A DNA stretch of 64,000 nucleotides, from NCBI GenBank assembly GCA_963698715.1, contig CAVORW010000005.1:186001-250000 (forward strand), in the 5' to 3' direction. The stretch comes from CAWHJB01 sp963698715 (GTDB lineage Bacteria > Chloroflexota > Anaerolineae > Anaerolineales > UBA4823). Both the position numbers and the translations under genes were made by a program. The notes under the pieces were generated by a model. That model had not been told where the DNA came from. It did no database searches and saw only the letters and a list, made by a program, of their open reading frames with translations. Below, in pieces: positions 33,103-42,540 of this stretch. Numbering within the stretch: position 1 is the first letter of the stretch; each line of letters opens with the position of its first letter.

Positions 33103-34224
33103 TTACCTGTGGCTTTTACCCCAATTCACTCGCTGCAGCCAGCGCAGGCGCGGGTCGCCATCAAGGGGGATCGATTCTTTTGCAACCCGGTAAATTTCAC
33201 CCAGGATTTCATCTGGGAAAGGAACGATGCCACCCATCCGACCATAAAATTCTACCGGCACACGGCCTGCCACAGCCAGGCGTATATCTTCCAACATCTG
33301 GCCTGAATTCATTTCCACCACCAGGATTACCTTTGCTTGTTTTGCCAGCTCGCTGACCTGGGCTTTTGGAAATGGGCTAAGCGTGAGGGGACGCAGCAAG
33401 CCAACAGGTATGCCATCTGCTCTGGCAGCCCGCACAGCAGACAATGCCACTCGCCCAGCAGTGCCAAAGCCTGCCACAACAATTTCCGCGTCATCCAGGT
33501 AATAGCCTTTGCAGCGGATTTCATTTTCTTCAATGAGCTGCCACCGTTCCATTAATCGGAAGTTGGTCGCTTCTTCCTCCTCTGGATTGAGATAAATGGA
33601 AGACAAGATTCGTTTTTCACGATTTTCAGCCCCACGAACGGACCATTCCGGCAAAGGTCTATCCAGCGACCGCATGGGTGGAAGTTCAGCCGGTTCCATC
33701 ATTTGCCCAATATTGCCATCTGCCATAACGACCACAATGGATCGGTATTTTTCGGCCAGATCGAATGACAACATCATCATATCGATTGCCTCTTGAACGC
33801 TGGCCGGCGCCAGAACGATGGAGCGATAATCGCCATGACCGCCGCCGTGCACCATCTGGTTATAATCACCTTGAGAGGGGGCAATATTTCCCAGGCCTGG
33901 ACCACCCCGAACAACATCTACCAGAACAACCGGCAGCTCTGTGCCTGCGATATACGAGATTCCTTCCATCATTAAACTAACACCGGGGCTGGACGATGAA
34001 CTCATCACCCTGGCCCCGGTACATGCCGCCCCATATACCATGTTTATGGCTGCAACTTCACTCTCAGCCTGTAGGAATACCCTGCCTAGTTCAGGCATCC
34101 TTTTCGACATCCATTCCAACAACTCGGTTTGGGGGGTGATTGGGTAACCGAAGTAGGCTTCCAAGCCAGCGCGAACGGCAGCTTCTGCCATTGCCACATT
34201 TCCTTTAAGCAACTCCCTTGGCAC
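33103..34224 (-). CDS. vorB: 2-oxoacid:ferredoxin oxidoreductase, alpha subunit (VorB type)
   Basis: 373 residues from a GTG start with AGGAGGTG seven bases upstream. FGYPITPQTELLEWMSKRMPE, FLQAESEVAAINMVYGAA and SSSSSPGVSLMMEGISYIAG match the VorB (3-methyl-2-oxobutanoate) subfamily closely, so branched-chain 2-oxoacids are the probable substrates, producing acyl-CoA, CO2 and reduced ferredoxin. The close KorA family cannot be fully excluded. It belongs to the operon 34480 to 31648. Confidence 0.92.
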   Translation of the reverse strand: MPRELLKGNVAMAEAAVRAGLEAYFGYPITPQTELLEWMSKRMPELGRVFLQAESEVAAINMVYGAACTGARVMSSSSSPGVSLMMEGISYIAGTELPVVLVDVVRGGPGLGNIAPSQGDYNQMVHGGGHGDYRSIVLAPASVQEAIDMMMLSFDLAEKYRSIVVVMADGNIGQMMEPAELPPMRSLDRPLPEWSVRGAENREKRILSSIYLNPEEEEATNFRLMERWQLIEENEIRCKGYYLDDAEIVVAGFGTAGRVALSAVRAARADGIPVGLLRPLTLSPFPKAQVSELAKQAKVILVVEMNSGQMLEDIRLAVAGRVPVEFYGRMGGIVPFPDEILGEIYRVAKESIPLDGDPRLRWLQRVNWGKSHR

Positions 34225-34234
34225 AAAGCACCTC

Positions 34235-34480
34235 CTAAACAGCGACGCGTGCCTTGCGAACCGGGGCTTCGCGATATACCGTCAGCGCCGCTTCAGGACA
34301 GATAACTGCACAAAGCCCGCATCCCGTGCAGCCTTCTGCCAATAAATACGCAGGGTGGTACCCTTTCGGTGTCAAGCGCTGCATATCCAATCGAATTACA
34401 TCCTGCGGACAAGCACTGATGCACAACTCACAACCTTTGCAGTATAACTCGTCGACCTCGATCCATCCCTTTACGGGCAT
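34235..34480 (-). CDS. 2-oxoacid:ferredoxin oxidoreductase, delta subunit (two 4Fe-4S clusters)
   Basis: 81 residues with two ferredoxin motifs, CKGCELCISACP and CTGCGLCAVICP, each binding a [4Fe-4S] cluster. It passes electrons from the thiamine site to ferredoxin. First gene of the operon, with GGAGG before its ATG and the alpha-subunit gene 10 bases on. Confidence 0.94.
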   Translation of the reverse strand: MPVKGWIEVDELYCKGCELCISACPQDVIRLDMQRLTPKGYHPAYLLAEGCTGCGLCAVICPEAALTVYREAPVRKARVAV

Positions 34481-34603
34481 TCTGGCCTCCTTCGCATGGA
34501 AGAATTAAGTAGCAAGCGACAAAAATTCGCACTACTATTATCCTATTCCCCTGTCCAAATTACCAGTGCAATCTGTCACATTAAGGAAACAACAAATATC
34601 CTA

Positions 34604-35998
34604 TCAATGGATCCAAACCCCACCCCAGGGCTGTAAACTGACCAACAGGCTATCGCCGGACACGATATATTCTTGCTGTCCCAATAAATTGCGGACAATT
34701 CGACCATCTTCCCAACCCAATCCTTTAATGCTGAAACGAACATGCCGTTGAGTTGGCCCTGCGTTGAGGGCCACCACGACTCGTTCGTTTCCGAGCGTGC
34801 GGGCAAAGATAAAACACTGGCGACGGTCATCGATGAAGACCCTTCGATATTCACCACGGCGCAAAACCGGCAACTTTTTTCGAATAGCAATCATATTTTG
34901 GAGGTTACTACGCAGCTCGTGGTTCTGTGTATCGCCTTTCCAGGGGAAAGCTCCCCGGCATTCAGGGTCTTTTCCACCTAACATGCCAATTTCATCACCA
35001 TAATAAATCGCTGGCGCTCCTGGATACGCAAACAGGAAGGTATAGGCGAGCTCGACTTTGCTAATATTTCCATCCAGTCTGGTTCTCAGCCGCTCTGTAT
35101 CATGCGTACCCAATGGCAGGTACATTGCGTAGGCGTGTTCGCGCGGGTACAAATCAAGCAGCTTCTCAATCCGGTCTGCAAATCCGGCAGCCAGCAGACC
35201 ACCACCCAGGAATTCAAGCACTGCATCCCGGAGGGGGTAATTCATTAAACCATCAAAATGGTCGTTGCCCACCCAGCGGGTGTCCGCCGTCCAAATTTCA
35301 CCGAGTAGATATGCATCCCGGTTGCATGATTTGACTTCTCGCCGGAATTCTGCCCAAAATGCATCATCATCTATTTCATTGGGGACATCCAACCGCCAGC
35401 CATCCGCGCCGATCTCAATCCAGTATCGGGCCACATCCTGCAGGAAGCGACGCACGCGAGAGTTATCAGTATTAAACTTAGGCATACTATTAAATCCCCA
35501 CCAACCAAGATATGTATCCAGGGGACCTTGCGAGTAGGCATTGATGGGGAAACGCTGAACATGGAACCAATCTTTATAAGCCGAATTTACCTGATTCTCC
35601 AGCAAATCAGTAAAGGCAAAAAAGCCGCGCGAGCAGTGGTTGAAGACTCCATCGAGAACGACTCGAACTTGATTGGCATGAGCAACTTCTAGAAGGGCTT
35701 TAAAATCGCTCAGATCCCCCAGCCGTGGGTCAATTGTATAGTAATCGGTTGTGTTATAGCGATGGTTCGAGGGGGATAGAAAGATTGGAGTTAAATAAAG
35801 GGCGTTGATCCCCAGGTCCAGCAGATAATCGAATTTGGTAATAATGCCGCGCAAATCCCCACCTTGGAAACCCCAGTTGCTGGGGGGTGATCCCCACGGC
35901 TGCTTGTTAGGTGGGTCGTTTCTGTTATCCCCATTGGCAAATCTATCCGGGAAAATTTGATAAAAAACTGCATCTTGAACCCAATAGGGAATGGTCAT
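34604..35998 (-). CDS. GH13 alpha-amylase family hydrolase (neopullulanase/cyclomaltodextrinase-like)
   Basis: 464 residues without signal peptide, so cytoplasmic. The GH13 regions are DGVFNHCSRGFF (region I), GWRLDVPNE with nucleophile D204, LLGEIW with acid/base E234 and LGTHDTERL with D300. FYQIFPDRFANGD at the N-terminus is typical of maltogenic-amylase and neopullulanase types, though the N-terminal carbohydrate-binding domain of those enzymes is absent. It probably degrades maltodextrins. The sugar-binding lipoprotein gene lies upstream on the same strand. Confidence 0.93.
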   Translation of the reverse strand: MTIPYWVQDAVFYQIFPDRFANGDNRNDPPNKQPWGSPPSNWGFQGGDLRGIITKFDYLLDLGINALYLTPIFLSPSNHRYNTTDYYTIDPRLGDLSDFKALLEVAHANQVRVVLDGVFNHCSRGFFAFTDLLENQVNSAYKDWFHVQRFPINAYSQGPLDTYLGWWGFNSMPKFNTDNSRVRRFLQDVARYWIEIGADGWRLDVPNEIDDDAFWAEFRREVKSCNRDAYLLGEIWTADTRWVGNDHFDGLMNYPLRDAVLEFLGGGLLAAGFADRIEKLLDLYPREHAYAMYLPLGTHDTERLRTRLDGNISKVELAYTFLFAYPGAPAIYYGDEIGMLGGKDPECRGAFPWKGDTQNHELRSNLQNMIAIRKKLPVLRRGEYRRVFIDDRRQCFIFARTLGNERVVVALNAGPTQRHVRFSIKGLGWEDGRIVRNLLGQQEYIVSGDSLLVSLQPWGGVWIH

Positions 35999-36045
35999 CT
36001 GAGCCTCGTTTCAATGTGTTCGCAGAAATTCCGACCCACCCATTT

Positions 36046-37341
36046 TCATGGACTGTTTTGGCCCTGATCTTTGGATAATTGATCGAGAATGGCATCCTGA
36101 GCAGACTGAAGTGCGGCTGCCGGGTCAATCTCATTAAAAAATATCGCTCTTAATGCCAGGTCCAACTGGACGTTGTATTCTTCCATCGCAGGGACCGGCG
36201 GGTAAGTAGTGCCGCCCGCCAACGCCACCATTGCCTCAGCTATCAATGGATCATCCACTTCGACATCCACGACAACCGGGATATGATCGACCATTGCGAG
36301 AATACGTTGAGCCGGAGGGGATAGCAAATATTGCATGAAAAGCCAGGAAACGCTGCGCTGATTCCCGGGAGCCTGGGTGCTCAGATATACATTATCAGAA
36401 CGTACATATCCTGATAGGGAGCCAGCTCCGAAGGTCGGCCAAGGGTCGATTGCCAGCCGGTCCATACCAATGGCTTCGGCCAGGTCTGCTCGGTTCCAGG
36501 TTCCATCAATGATTATTCCCGCTCGATTCTGACGAAATAAGGCGATATCGTTATCGCTCAGGTATTCAGTCGGTCCCGCCTGTTCAAAAGTTTTTAACAG
36601 CCGAACCCACTCCATTCCGAACGGATCATTAAAGGCCGGCTCGCTACTCGCATCCATGAGCTTACCACCCAGACCGTTCAAGTGACCGCCCGAAAAGAAG
36701 AAGCTTCGCTCCAAGACGGCCCCAATGATATCTCCACTGGTGGCTGTCTGCGCTGTGGCGACTAGACTGTCAACTGTTATAACGGGCTGAGGGATGATCA
36801 AGCGGTTGCGGTATAAAACGACGCCTTCTATTGCGTGAGGCAGCCCAATGATCGCCCCCTGATATTGAACCGAACCGAGTGCAGCTGGGTTAATCCGATC
36901 CAGCAGCTGTTGGTCAGCCAGGTCGCTGATATCTGCAATTACCCCCTTATCGTAAAGGCCTGGTCCCCATTCAGCCGGGCCTACCAGCAGAGCCGGCCCC
37001 CAACCATCCCGAGTCGATTCTTCATACCGGGCTGGCAGAGTTTCGATCGGCACATAGAGCACATCGAAGAGAATATCCGGGTATTGTTGGGAAAACGTAC
37101 GAATTACCTCCACCAGGGCAGGAACTTCAGGTTCATCCCAGGAATGCCAGATTTTGACCGTTCCACGCGGGGTAGCGTCGGTCGGCGTTGGAACCGCCGT
37201 GCTGATCGATGTAGGTACAGCTGTTGTAGTTGGAATAGGTGTTGCTGTTGCTGTCCCACCAAAAGGAAGCTGGCTGCAAGAAGTTAAAAAGAGCAACGCT
37301 GTGGCAATTGAGATGAGTCGACTTCGATGAGATTGGCGCAT
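36046..37341 (-). CDS. Sugar ABC transporter substrate-binding lipoprotein
   Basis: 431 residues. A lipobox (LFLTSC) is followed by a short Thr/Pro linker and a type 1 extracellular solute-binding domain (VKIWHSWDEPEVPALVEVIRTF; AGIIIDGTWNRADLAEAIG; GSLSGYVRSDNVYLS). Proteins of this class bind maltose or other oligosaccharides. No permease or ATPase gene lies nearby, so its transporter must be encoded elsewhere. Next to the GH13 gene on the same strand it probably supplies maltodextrins. Divergent from the DapA-like gene. Confidence 0.9.
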   Translation of the reverse strand: MRQSHRSRLISIATALLFLTSCSQLPFGGTATATPIPTTTAVPTSISTAVPTPTDATPRGTVKIWHSWDEPEVPALVEVIRTFSQQYPDILFDVLYVPIETLPARYEESTRDGWGPALLVGPAEWGPGLYDKGVIADISDLADQQLLDRINPAALGSVQYQGAIIGLPHAIEGVVLYRNRLIIPQPVITVDSLVATAQTATSGDIIGAVLERSFFFSGGHLNGLGGKLMDASSEPAFNDPFGMEWVRLLKTFEQAGPTEYLSDNDIALFRQNRAGIIIDGTWNRADLAEAIGMDRLAIDPWPTFGAGSLSGYVRSDNVYLSTQAPGNQRSVSWLFMQYLLSPPAQRILAMVDHIPVVVDVEVDDPLIAEAMVALAGGTTYPPVPAMEEYNVQLDLALRAIFFNEIDPAAALQSAQDAILDQLSKDQGQNSP

Positions 37342-37389
37342 TTTTATGTCATTGAACGATCGGATAACGGGATTTTACCTCATATCCAT

Positions 37390-37395
37390 TATAAT
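37390..37395 (+). promoter_or_regulatory. -10 box (TATAAT) 6 bases before the DapA-like start; probably leaderless
   Basis: The box ends at 37395 and the ATG is at 37402, so transcription would begin at the start codon. No ribosome binding site is present. Confidence 0.5.
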
Positions 37396-37401
37396 CAGCA
37401 C

Positions 37402-38316
37402 ATGCAAAACTTTACAGACCTGTCGGGCGTTTACGCAGCAGCGTTGACACCTCTAAACTCCGATGGCTCACTTGCCCTGGACGATCTGCCACCTTTGCTG
37501 GAATTTCTGGCAGGGCGCGGCTGCCATGGCGCATTGCTGTTTGGAACCACTGGCGAGGGGCCCTCCTTCTCCCCATCCGAAAGAATACGCCTATTGAAGG
37601 CAGCTCAAATCGTACGCCAATCCCTGCCCGGATTTCGACTGCTGGCAGGTACTGGCACGCCTAGCCTGGAAGAAACGATTGAACTCACCCAGGCCGCTTT
37701 TGACCTGGGTTATGATGGCGTGGTTGTATTGCCGCCATATTATTATCGCAAAGTCAGCCTGGAAGGGCTTTATGCGTGGTACAGCCAACTGATCAAGCGT
37801 AGTGTCCCGTTAGGCGGGGCCTTATTCGGTTATCACATCCCCGGTGTTTCAGGAGTACCTCTACCCCTTGAACTGCTGGCCCGCTTAAAAGATAAGTACC
37901 CACGCCAGTTTGCCGGCATAAAAGACTCTTCCGGCGATCCCGCCCAGGCCAGGCAGCTGGGTATTCAGTTTGGCAAGGATCTGTTGGTATTCAACGGAAA
38001 TGATCCCTTATTTCACCTGGCTTTGAACAATTCTGCCTCTGGCTGCATCACCGCCATGGCGAATATCTTTTCGCCAGACCTGCGAAGGGTTTGGGATGCG
38101 TTCCTTGAAGGGAATTCTGATTCGGAAGCTCAGAGCACTTTGGAAAAAGCCAGAGTTATACTTGATCGGTATCCGCCTGCCCCACCATTGCTGAAAGCCA
38201 TGCTCGCCCGCCGGCATGCATTTCCACGCTGGTCGGTCCGTTCTCCCTTGATGCCCATTCCGGACAATCTGCTCATCCAAATTGTCCTGGAGCTAGAGGA
38301 GAGTTTCAGCATTTGA
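37402..38316 (+). CDS. Dihydrodipicolinate synthase / N-acetylneuraminate lyase family aldolase
   Basis: 304 residues forming a TIM barrel. GTTGEGPSFSPSERIRL holds the GTTGE motif, FGYHIPG the catalytic Tyr and FAGIKDSSGD the Schiff-base Lys. The family includes DapA, sialate lyase and several keto-deoxy-sugar aldolases. The lack of nearby lysine genes, and the sugar genes around it, favour a sugar-acid aldolase over lysine synthesis, but this is inference. ATG 37402 is chosen; the frame is open to 37327 without conserved sequence. Confidence 0.88.
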   Translation: MQNFTDLSGVYAAALTPLNSDGSLALDDLPPLLEFLAGRGCHGALLFGTTGEGPSFSPSERIRLLKAAQIVRQSLPGFRLLAGTGTPSLEETIELTQAAFDLGYDGVVVLPPYYYRKVSLEGLYAWYSQLIKRSVPLGGALFGYHIPGVSGVPLPLELLARLKDKYPRQFAGIKDSSGDPAQARQLGIQFGKDLLVFNGNDPLFHLALNNSASGCITAMANIFSPDLRRVWDAFLEGNSDSEAQSTLEKARVILDRYPPAPPLLKAMLARRHAFPRWSVRSPLMPIPDNLLIQIVLELEESFSI

Positions 38317-38343
38317 CCTACAGGGCAAGTCTGACCACCGCCT

Positions 38344-40707
38344 ATGTCTGAATCACCCAGAGACTTTCAGCGCACCCGGTTTCTACTCACCAGCCTGGTG
38401 ATCATTGCAATCTTCATCCTGACACTGGTGTTTCTAGTCGCGGCATATCCGCTAGTTCTGGCTCCTGAACCTACTGCGGTGCCCACGATCACACCGACCC
38501 GCCGGCCCTCCTTTACCCCAACAGCTACTGTTCCCACCGCAACGATCACGCAGACTCCTACCATCACGCGCACCCCGCGTCCAACCCTGACCCCAACGAT
38601 CACACCCTCGCCAACCCGCACATCAACGCCCGCGCCCACACTAACCATGACTGGCCCCCCTACTCTGACACCCGCACGTCCATTGCCAGGTAATGAACGC
38701 TACCAGTTAAGTGATTGGACACCTGAAAACGCCAGCGCAATCATTGAGCGAATGGAGTATTATCCAAACACCCTGACCAGCCGGGAACGAGGCGAAGACA
38801 ACGCTGCCTATTACGCAGCTTTTGAGTATGCCGTTATTGCACTGCAAGAAGCGTTGCTCCGTTTTCCGGGCGCACCTCAGGCGAATGCCTGGCGCTGGGA
38901 TTTGGCGTATAACCTGGCTCGCAAAGGGGATCCGACTGCTGGTCAGTCTTACGCGGACTTGATCGTGAAAGGCTTGAACCAGAGCCAGGTAGAATTCGGT
39001 AACCTGACAGCCTGGTTTAAATCTCAAGAACCGCGCCTGGATCTGGATGTAGTTGAGCTCCAACCACTCTCAGGTTATATCAGCGCCAGTCTGCTGGTCG
39101 TGCGCGGCCCAGGCAGCGCTTTTATCTGGCTGCTCCAAACCAGCAGCGCTTATCAGGCGCAGGTGCTGGTCAGCCAATTCGACTTTGTCTGGTCCCCGGA
39201 AATGTATGCGATCTTAAGCGACCTTACAGGCGAGCAAAACAACGTTGAAGAACTGGTAATTTATACAGAAACACCTGAAAAAGATCTGCGTATGCTCGCG
39301 CCAGATGTGTTTAGCCTGAGCCAGGTTCCGGCTGAAAGGCTTGGTTTTCAGCCCAGTCATGCAGAATTTGAAATCGGAACCGGCTTTCGGAATTACTGGG
39401 CAGTAACAAAAAATACCTCTGGCGGCAATGATCTGTTATTTAGAGTAGACGTCTTTCCAGCTTGCCCGTTGACGATCGAAAGGCAGTATCATTGGAATGG
39501 AAATAAGTTCTTGCTGGCGCGTCAAGGTTTTCAGATTGAGCCTTCCCCAATTAGTTTATATTTTTGCAAACAGGTCATTGAGCAAGCGCACAATCTATGG
39601 GGAGCTGAAATAACTGCTGAATTGAGGAAAGCCATATTGCCTGACTGGCCTCCAGCCCAGGATGATAAGGGTAACCCGCTCCCCGCCGACGCTCTGGACG
39701 AGTGGCGTTTTCGTCTAGGAATAGAGTATGCCTTGAGCGGCGACTTTCAAAAGGCAACCAGCACGCTGGCTGAAGTGGCAGAGTCACCAGTTGTGCCAGC
39801 CAGTCTCTGGGTTGAGCCTGCTAAAACATTCTTGCAAAATTACCAGCAGCCTTCGGATCTCTACCGGGCTTGTTCCAGCGTTCCCCACTGTAATCCTGAT
39901 GATGCGATCAACCAGTTACTAAATATGCTACCAGTCAACCAGTATCCGAATGTAATCAATCTGTTGTGGAAAGCTGGGGCAAGTCTGCGGATCAGTGGAT
40001 ATTTCGATTTTGACCTGGATGGGCAGTCAGAACGCTGGTTTTTGGTGCGCCCACGCCCGCTGGAAAAGCTGACCTTTTGGATCGTGGCGGCCGGCCCAGA
40101 TAAAGTGCATGCCTTCCCTATCATTAAGCTGGACAACAACACCCCGACCCTTACCTATTATGACGATGAGCAGATCCCACCGATTGTCTGGATCGATGGT
40201 GAGATAGCCATTACCCTGGAGCGCGATCAGGACACCCGCCAGCCCTTTATTCGAACTGTTCCGGTACGATTTGAATTCCCTAATCGCTTTAAAATTGGGT
40301 TAACCGCAGCAGAAAAGTCATTATGGAAAGGAGAGGATCCCACCCAGGTAGTGAAAGACCTGCTCGAACTCGAAAGAAACCCGGGCCTGCTCTGCAAAGG
40401 AGACTGGAGCTGCGACCCTTACTATTATCTCCTGGGCTTGTCCAGCGAGCTTGCCGGAGATGAACGGGCTGCGATTGACGCATATCTGCGCATCTGGTGG
40501 GATTATTCAATCAGCCCATACACAACGATCGTCAGGTTGAAATTACTCGGTGGAGGGGTATTACCCTCCGATACGCCAACCCCCACGCAGACTGGCAGCC
40601 CAATCTCAACTGAGACACCCACAGTTACTGGCACTCCTCCAACAAGCACGCCCACGCCCACTGAGACACTGACGCCAACCGAAACACCCGTGACACCATA
40701 CCCGTAA
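38344..40707 (+). CDS. Large single-pass membrane protein with Thr/Pro-rich segments
   Basis: 787 residues; family not recognised. One N-terminal transmembrane segment (about 15-38), a Thr/Pro-rich stretch of about 75 residues, a globular region with helical, TPR-like parts (residues about 120-740; WRWDLAYNLARKGDPTAG, LGIEYALSGDFQKATSTLAEVAE) and a second Thr/Pro-rich tail ending TPVTPYP. The bulk is expected outside the cell membrane. The segment DFDLDGQSERWF resembles a calcium-binding VCBS/FG-GAP type loop. It starts 27 bases after the aldolase gene. Confidence 0.8.
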   Translation: MSESPRDFQRTRFLLTSLVIIAIFILTLVFLVAAYPLVLAPEPTAVPTITPTRRPSFTPTATVPTATITQTPTITRTPRPTLTPTITPSPTRTSTPAPTLTMTGPPTLTPARPLPGNERYQLSDWTPENASAIIERMEYYPNTLTSRERGEDNAAYYAAFEYAVIALQEALLRFPGAPQANAWRWDLAYNLARKGDPTAGQSYADLIVKGLNQSQVEFGNLTAWFKSQEPRLDLDVVELQPLSGYISASLLVVRGPGSAFIWLLQTSSAYQAQVLVSQFDFVWSPEMYAILSDLTGEQNNVEELVIYTETPEKDLRMLAPDVFSLSQVPAERLGFQPSHAEFEIGTGFRNYWAVTKNTSGGNDLLFRVDVFPACPLTIERQYHWNGNKFLLARQGFQIEPSPISLYFCKQVIEQAHNLWGAEITAELRKAILPDWPPAQDDKGNPLPADALDEWRFRLGIEYALSGDFQKATSTLAEVAESPVVPASLWVEPAKTFLQNYQQPSDLYRACSSVPHCNPDDAINQLLNMLPVNQYPNVINLLWKAGASLRISGYFDFDLDGQSERWFLVRPRPLEKLTFWIVAAGPDKVHAFPIIKLDNNTPTLTYYDDEQIPPIVWIDGEIAITLERDQDTRQPFIRTVPVRFEFPNRFKIGLTAAEKSLWKGEDPTQVVKDLLELERNPGLLCKGDWSCDPYYYLLGLSSELAGDERAAIDAYLRIWWDYSISPYTTIVRLKLLGGGVLPSDTPTPTQTGSPISTETPTVTGTPPTSTPTPTETLTPTETPVTPYP

Positions 40708-40760
40708 GCTCATCAGGGATCGGTCTGATCGATCCCATGTTCCGGGAGCACACAACCATA

Positions 40761-41591
40761 ATGCCCTTTCAACTTACCACCTGGCGGCTGTTAATAACTC
40801 CCCCGGCCTCGGGCGCCAGGAATATGGCTGTAGACGAAGCGATTCTAGAGGCAACAGCTCGGGGTGAAGAGCATCCCACATTGCGTCTGTATGCCTGGGA
40901 TCCACCTTGCTTATCGCTAGGCTATGCGCAGCCTATCGCCGACGCTGACCTAACCGCTCTGACAAGCTTTGGCTGGGAGCTCGTTCGCCGCCCCACTGGA
41001 GGCCGGGCTATCCTGCATACGGACGAACTTACCTATTCTGTCATAGGACCAGCTAACGAGCCTCGCCTGGCTGGCAGTGTTCTGGAAAGCTACCAGGTAA
41101 TTTCTGAAGCATTATTAGCCGCCCTGCATACATTAAAAATTCCGGCTGAAGCGCAAGAAAAACCCCAGCTGGCCCCAGACGCGGATCCGAAAGGTCCGGT
41201 TTGCTTTGAAGTCCCATCCAATTACGAAATCACGATTGGCGGGAAAAAATTGGTCGGCAGCGCTCAGGCTCGGCGCAAGCAGGGTGTGCTCCAGCACGGT
41301 TCACTACCTCTCGAAGGTGACCTGAGCCGGATCACGAAAGTCTTGGTTTTTCAGAATGAGGACCTGCGCCAGGGAGCCGCCTTACGCATTTGGCAGCGAG
41401 CCACAACCGTTGAGCAGTCACAAGGTCGAAGGGTAAGCTGGGATCAAGCAGCACAGGCATTTCGGAGAGCTTTCGCCCAAACATTGAACCTAGACCTACA
41501 ACCTGCCGGGCTCAGCCAAAACGAACAGAAGCGCGCCAACCAGCTAGTACAAGAAAAATACGCTCATTCAAGCTGGAATGAGCGTATTTAG
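40761..41591 (+). CDS. Lipoate-protein ligase A / octanoyltransferase family protein
   Basis: 276 residues from ATG 40761. The LplA-LipB fold is shown by NMAVDEAILEA, RRPTGGRAILH and VGSAQARR with the conserved Lys in GGKKLVGSA. CFEVPSNYEI matches the LipM/LplA group. Such enzymes attach lipoate or octanoate to acyl carrier domains of 2-oxoacid dehydrogenases and the glycine cleavage H protein. Which of the two activities applies cannot be decided. A 17-bp hairpin follows the stop codon. Confidence 0.88.
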   Translation: MPFQLTTWRLLITPPASGARNMAVDEAILEATARGEEHPTLRLYAWDPPCLSLGYAQPIADADLTALTSFGWELVRRPTGGRAILHTDELTYSVIGPANEPRLAGSVLESYQVISEALLAALHTLKIPAEAQEKPQLAPDADPKGPVCFEVPSNYEITIGGKKLVGSAQARRKQGVLQHGSLPLEGDLSRITKVLVFQNEDLRQGAALRIWQRATTVEQSQGRRVSWDQAAQAFRRAFAQTLNLDLQPAGLSQNEQKRANQLVQEKYAHSSWNERI

Positions 41592-41643
41592 TGTCATGTG
41601 GAAATAACAGGGCTACCGCCCCAACTTTTCCACATGACACTAA
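41588..41643. terminator. 17-bp perfect hairpin between convergent genes
   Basis: TTAGTGTCATGTGGAAA (41588-41604) pairs with its complement at 41627-41643; the loop holds a small hairpin GGGC-TACC-GCCC. The lipoate ligase stop codon lies inside the stem. Confidence 0.7.
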
Positions 41644-41692
41644 CACCTTATAATTGCTTTTCAACCAATCAGGCTTCTGAAGATTTGCCGAC

Positions 41693-42367
41693 CTATGGTA
41701 CTGGGGTAGGCTGAATAAAGATCACTTCCGGATACCGCAGATCACGCAATAATCGCCCAAGATAGTTTTCAGCATTATGGCGGGCCTGGATCAATATACC
41801 ATCCTCCAAGGCCGCACTTGCGATCTCGTTCTCAGCAGCCTGGCGGGCTGTCGTTTCCAGATTGATATCACCCCGAGTCAATACGCCGGTATCGCGTCCG
41901 TAAACATAGGTTTTTTCATTGTCCAAAGTAGCAATGAAAATTTCCGGGTCTGGCAAGCGCACATACAGGGCGCTATCCTGAATCCATAGATCAGTCGGAG
42001 CCAGTTTAGCCAGGTCCACACCGGCAACTACAACCCCATGAGCGACCAGGATCAAGCGATCGCCAAACAAAAAGCCAAAGGGACCTTGCCCGGTTTCTGC
42101 AGCAATAACTTTTTCAATTGTGTAATGGATCGTCTCCAACCGCGCCAGAGAGCGCACCGAGTGGATAATCGTGATGGGATCGGGCAGCACTGTTGGAGTG
42201 GGGTTAAGAACTTCTGCTACCCGTGTGCCAAGATTTCCAGTGACCGCCTGCACGGGGGAGACCGTGCGCTGGATTGTATCGCGCACCACCCATACCAAAC
42301 CAAACGCAGTCAGGGCGAAAATTACCAAAACCCCAATCGCAACAACCCAGGCTCTTGTGTTATCCAT
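41693..42367 (-). CDS. DUF4230 membrane-anchored protein
   Basis: 224 residues from ATG 42367. One N-terminal transmembrane helix (WVVAIGVLVIFALTAFGLVWVV) and an outside domain with SLARLETIHYTIEKVIAAE, VAGVDLAKLAPTDLWIQDSALYVRLPDPEI and ALEDGILIQARHNAENYLGRLLRDLRYPEV, which is the DUF4230 pattern. The function is unknown. Confidence 0.85.
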   Translation of the reverse strand: MDNTRAWVVAIGVLVIFALTAFGLVWVVRDTIQRTVSPVQAVTGNLGTRVAEVLNPTPTVLPDPITIIHSVRSLARLETIHYTIEKVIAAETGQGPFGFLFGDRLILVAHGVVVAGVDLAKLAPTDLWIQDSALYVRLPDPEIFIATLDNEKTYVYGRDTGVLTRGDINLETTARQAAENEIASAALEDGILIQARHNAENYLGRLLRDLRYPEVIFIQPTPVP

Positions 42368-42540
42368 GCGTTTGATTATACTATGGCAGATTTTAGATTG
42401 TCGGGGAACCGGCGGGAGGGAGACTGCCACGCTTCGCTCCCATGGTCAGTTCAATATGAGACTGGTGTACCCGACATCACATACTTCAATACAAGACATA
42501 TCCAATCGTGGCAATCGCAAGGCAAGGTAAAGGATAAAGG

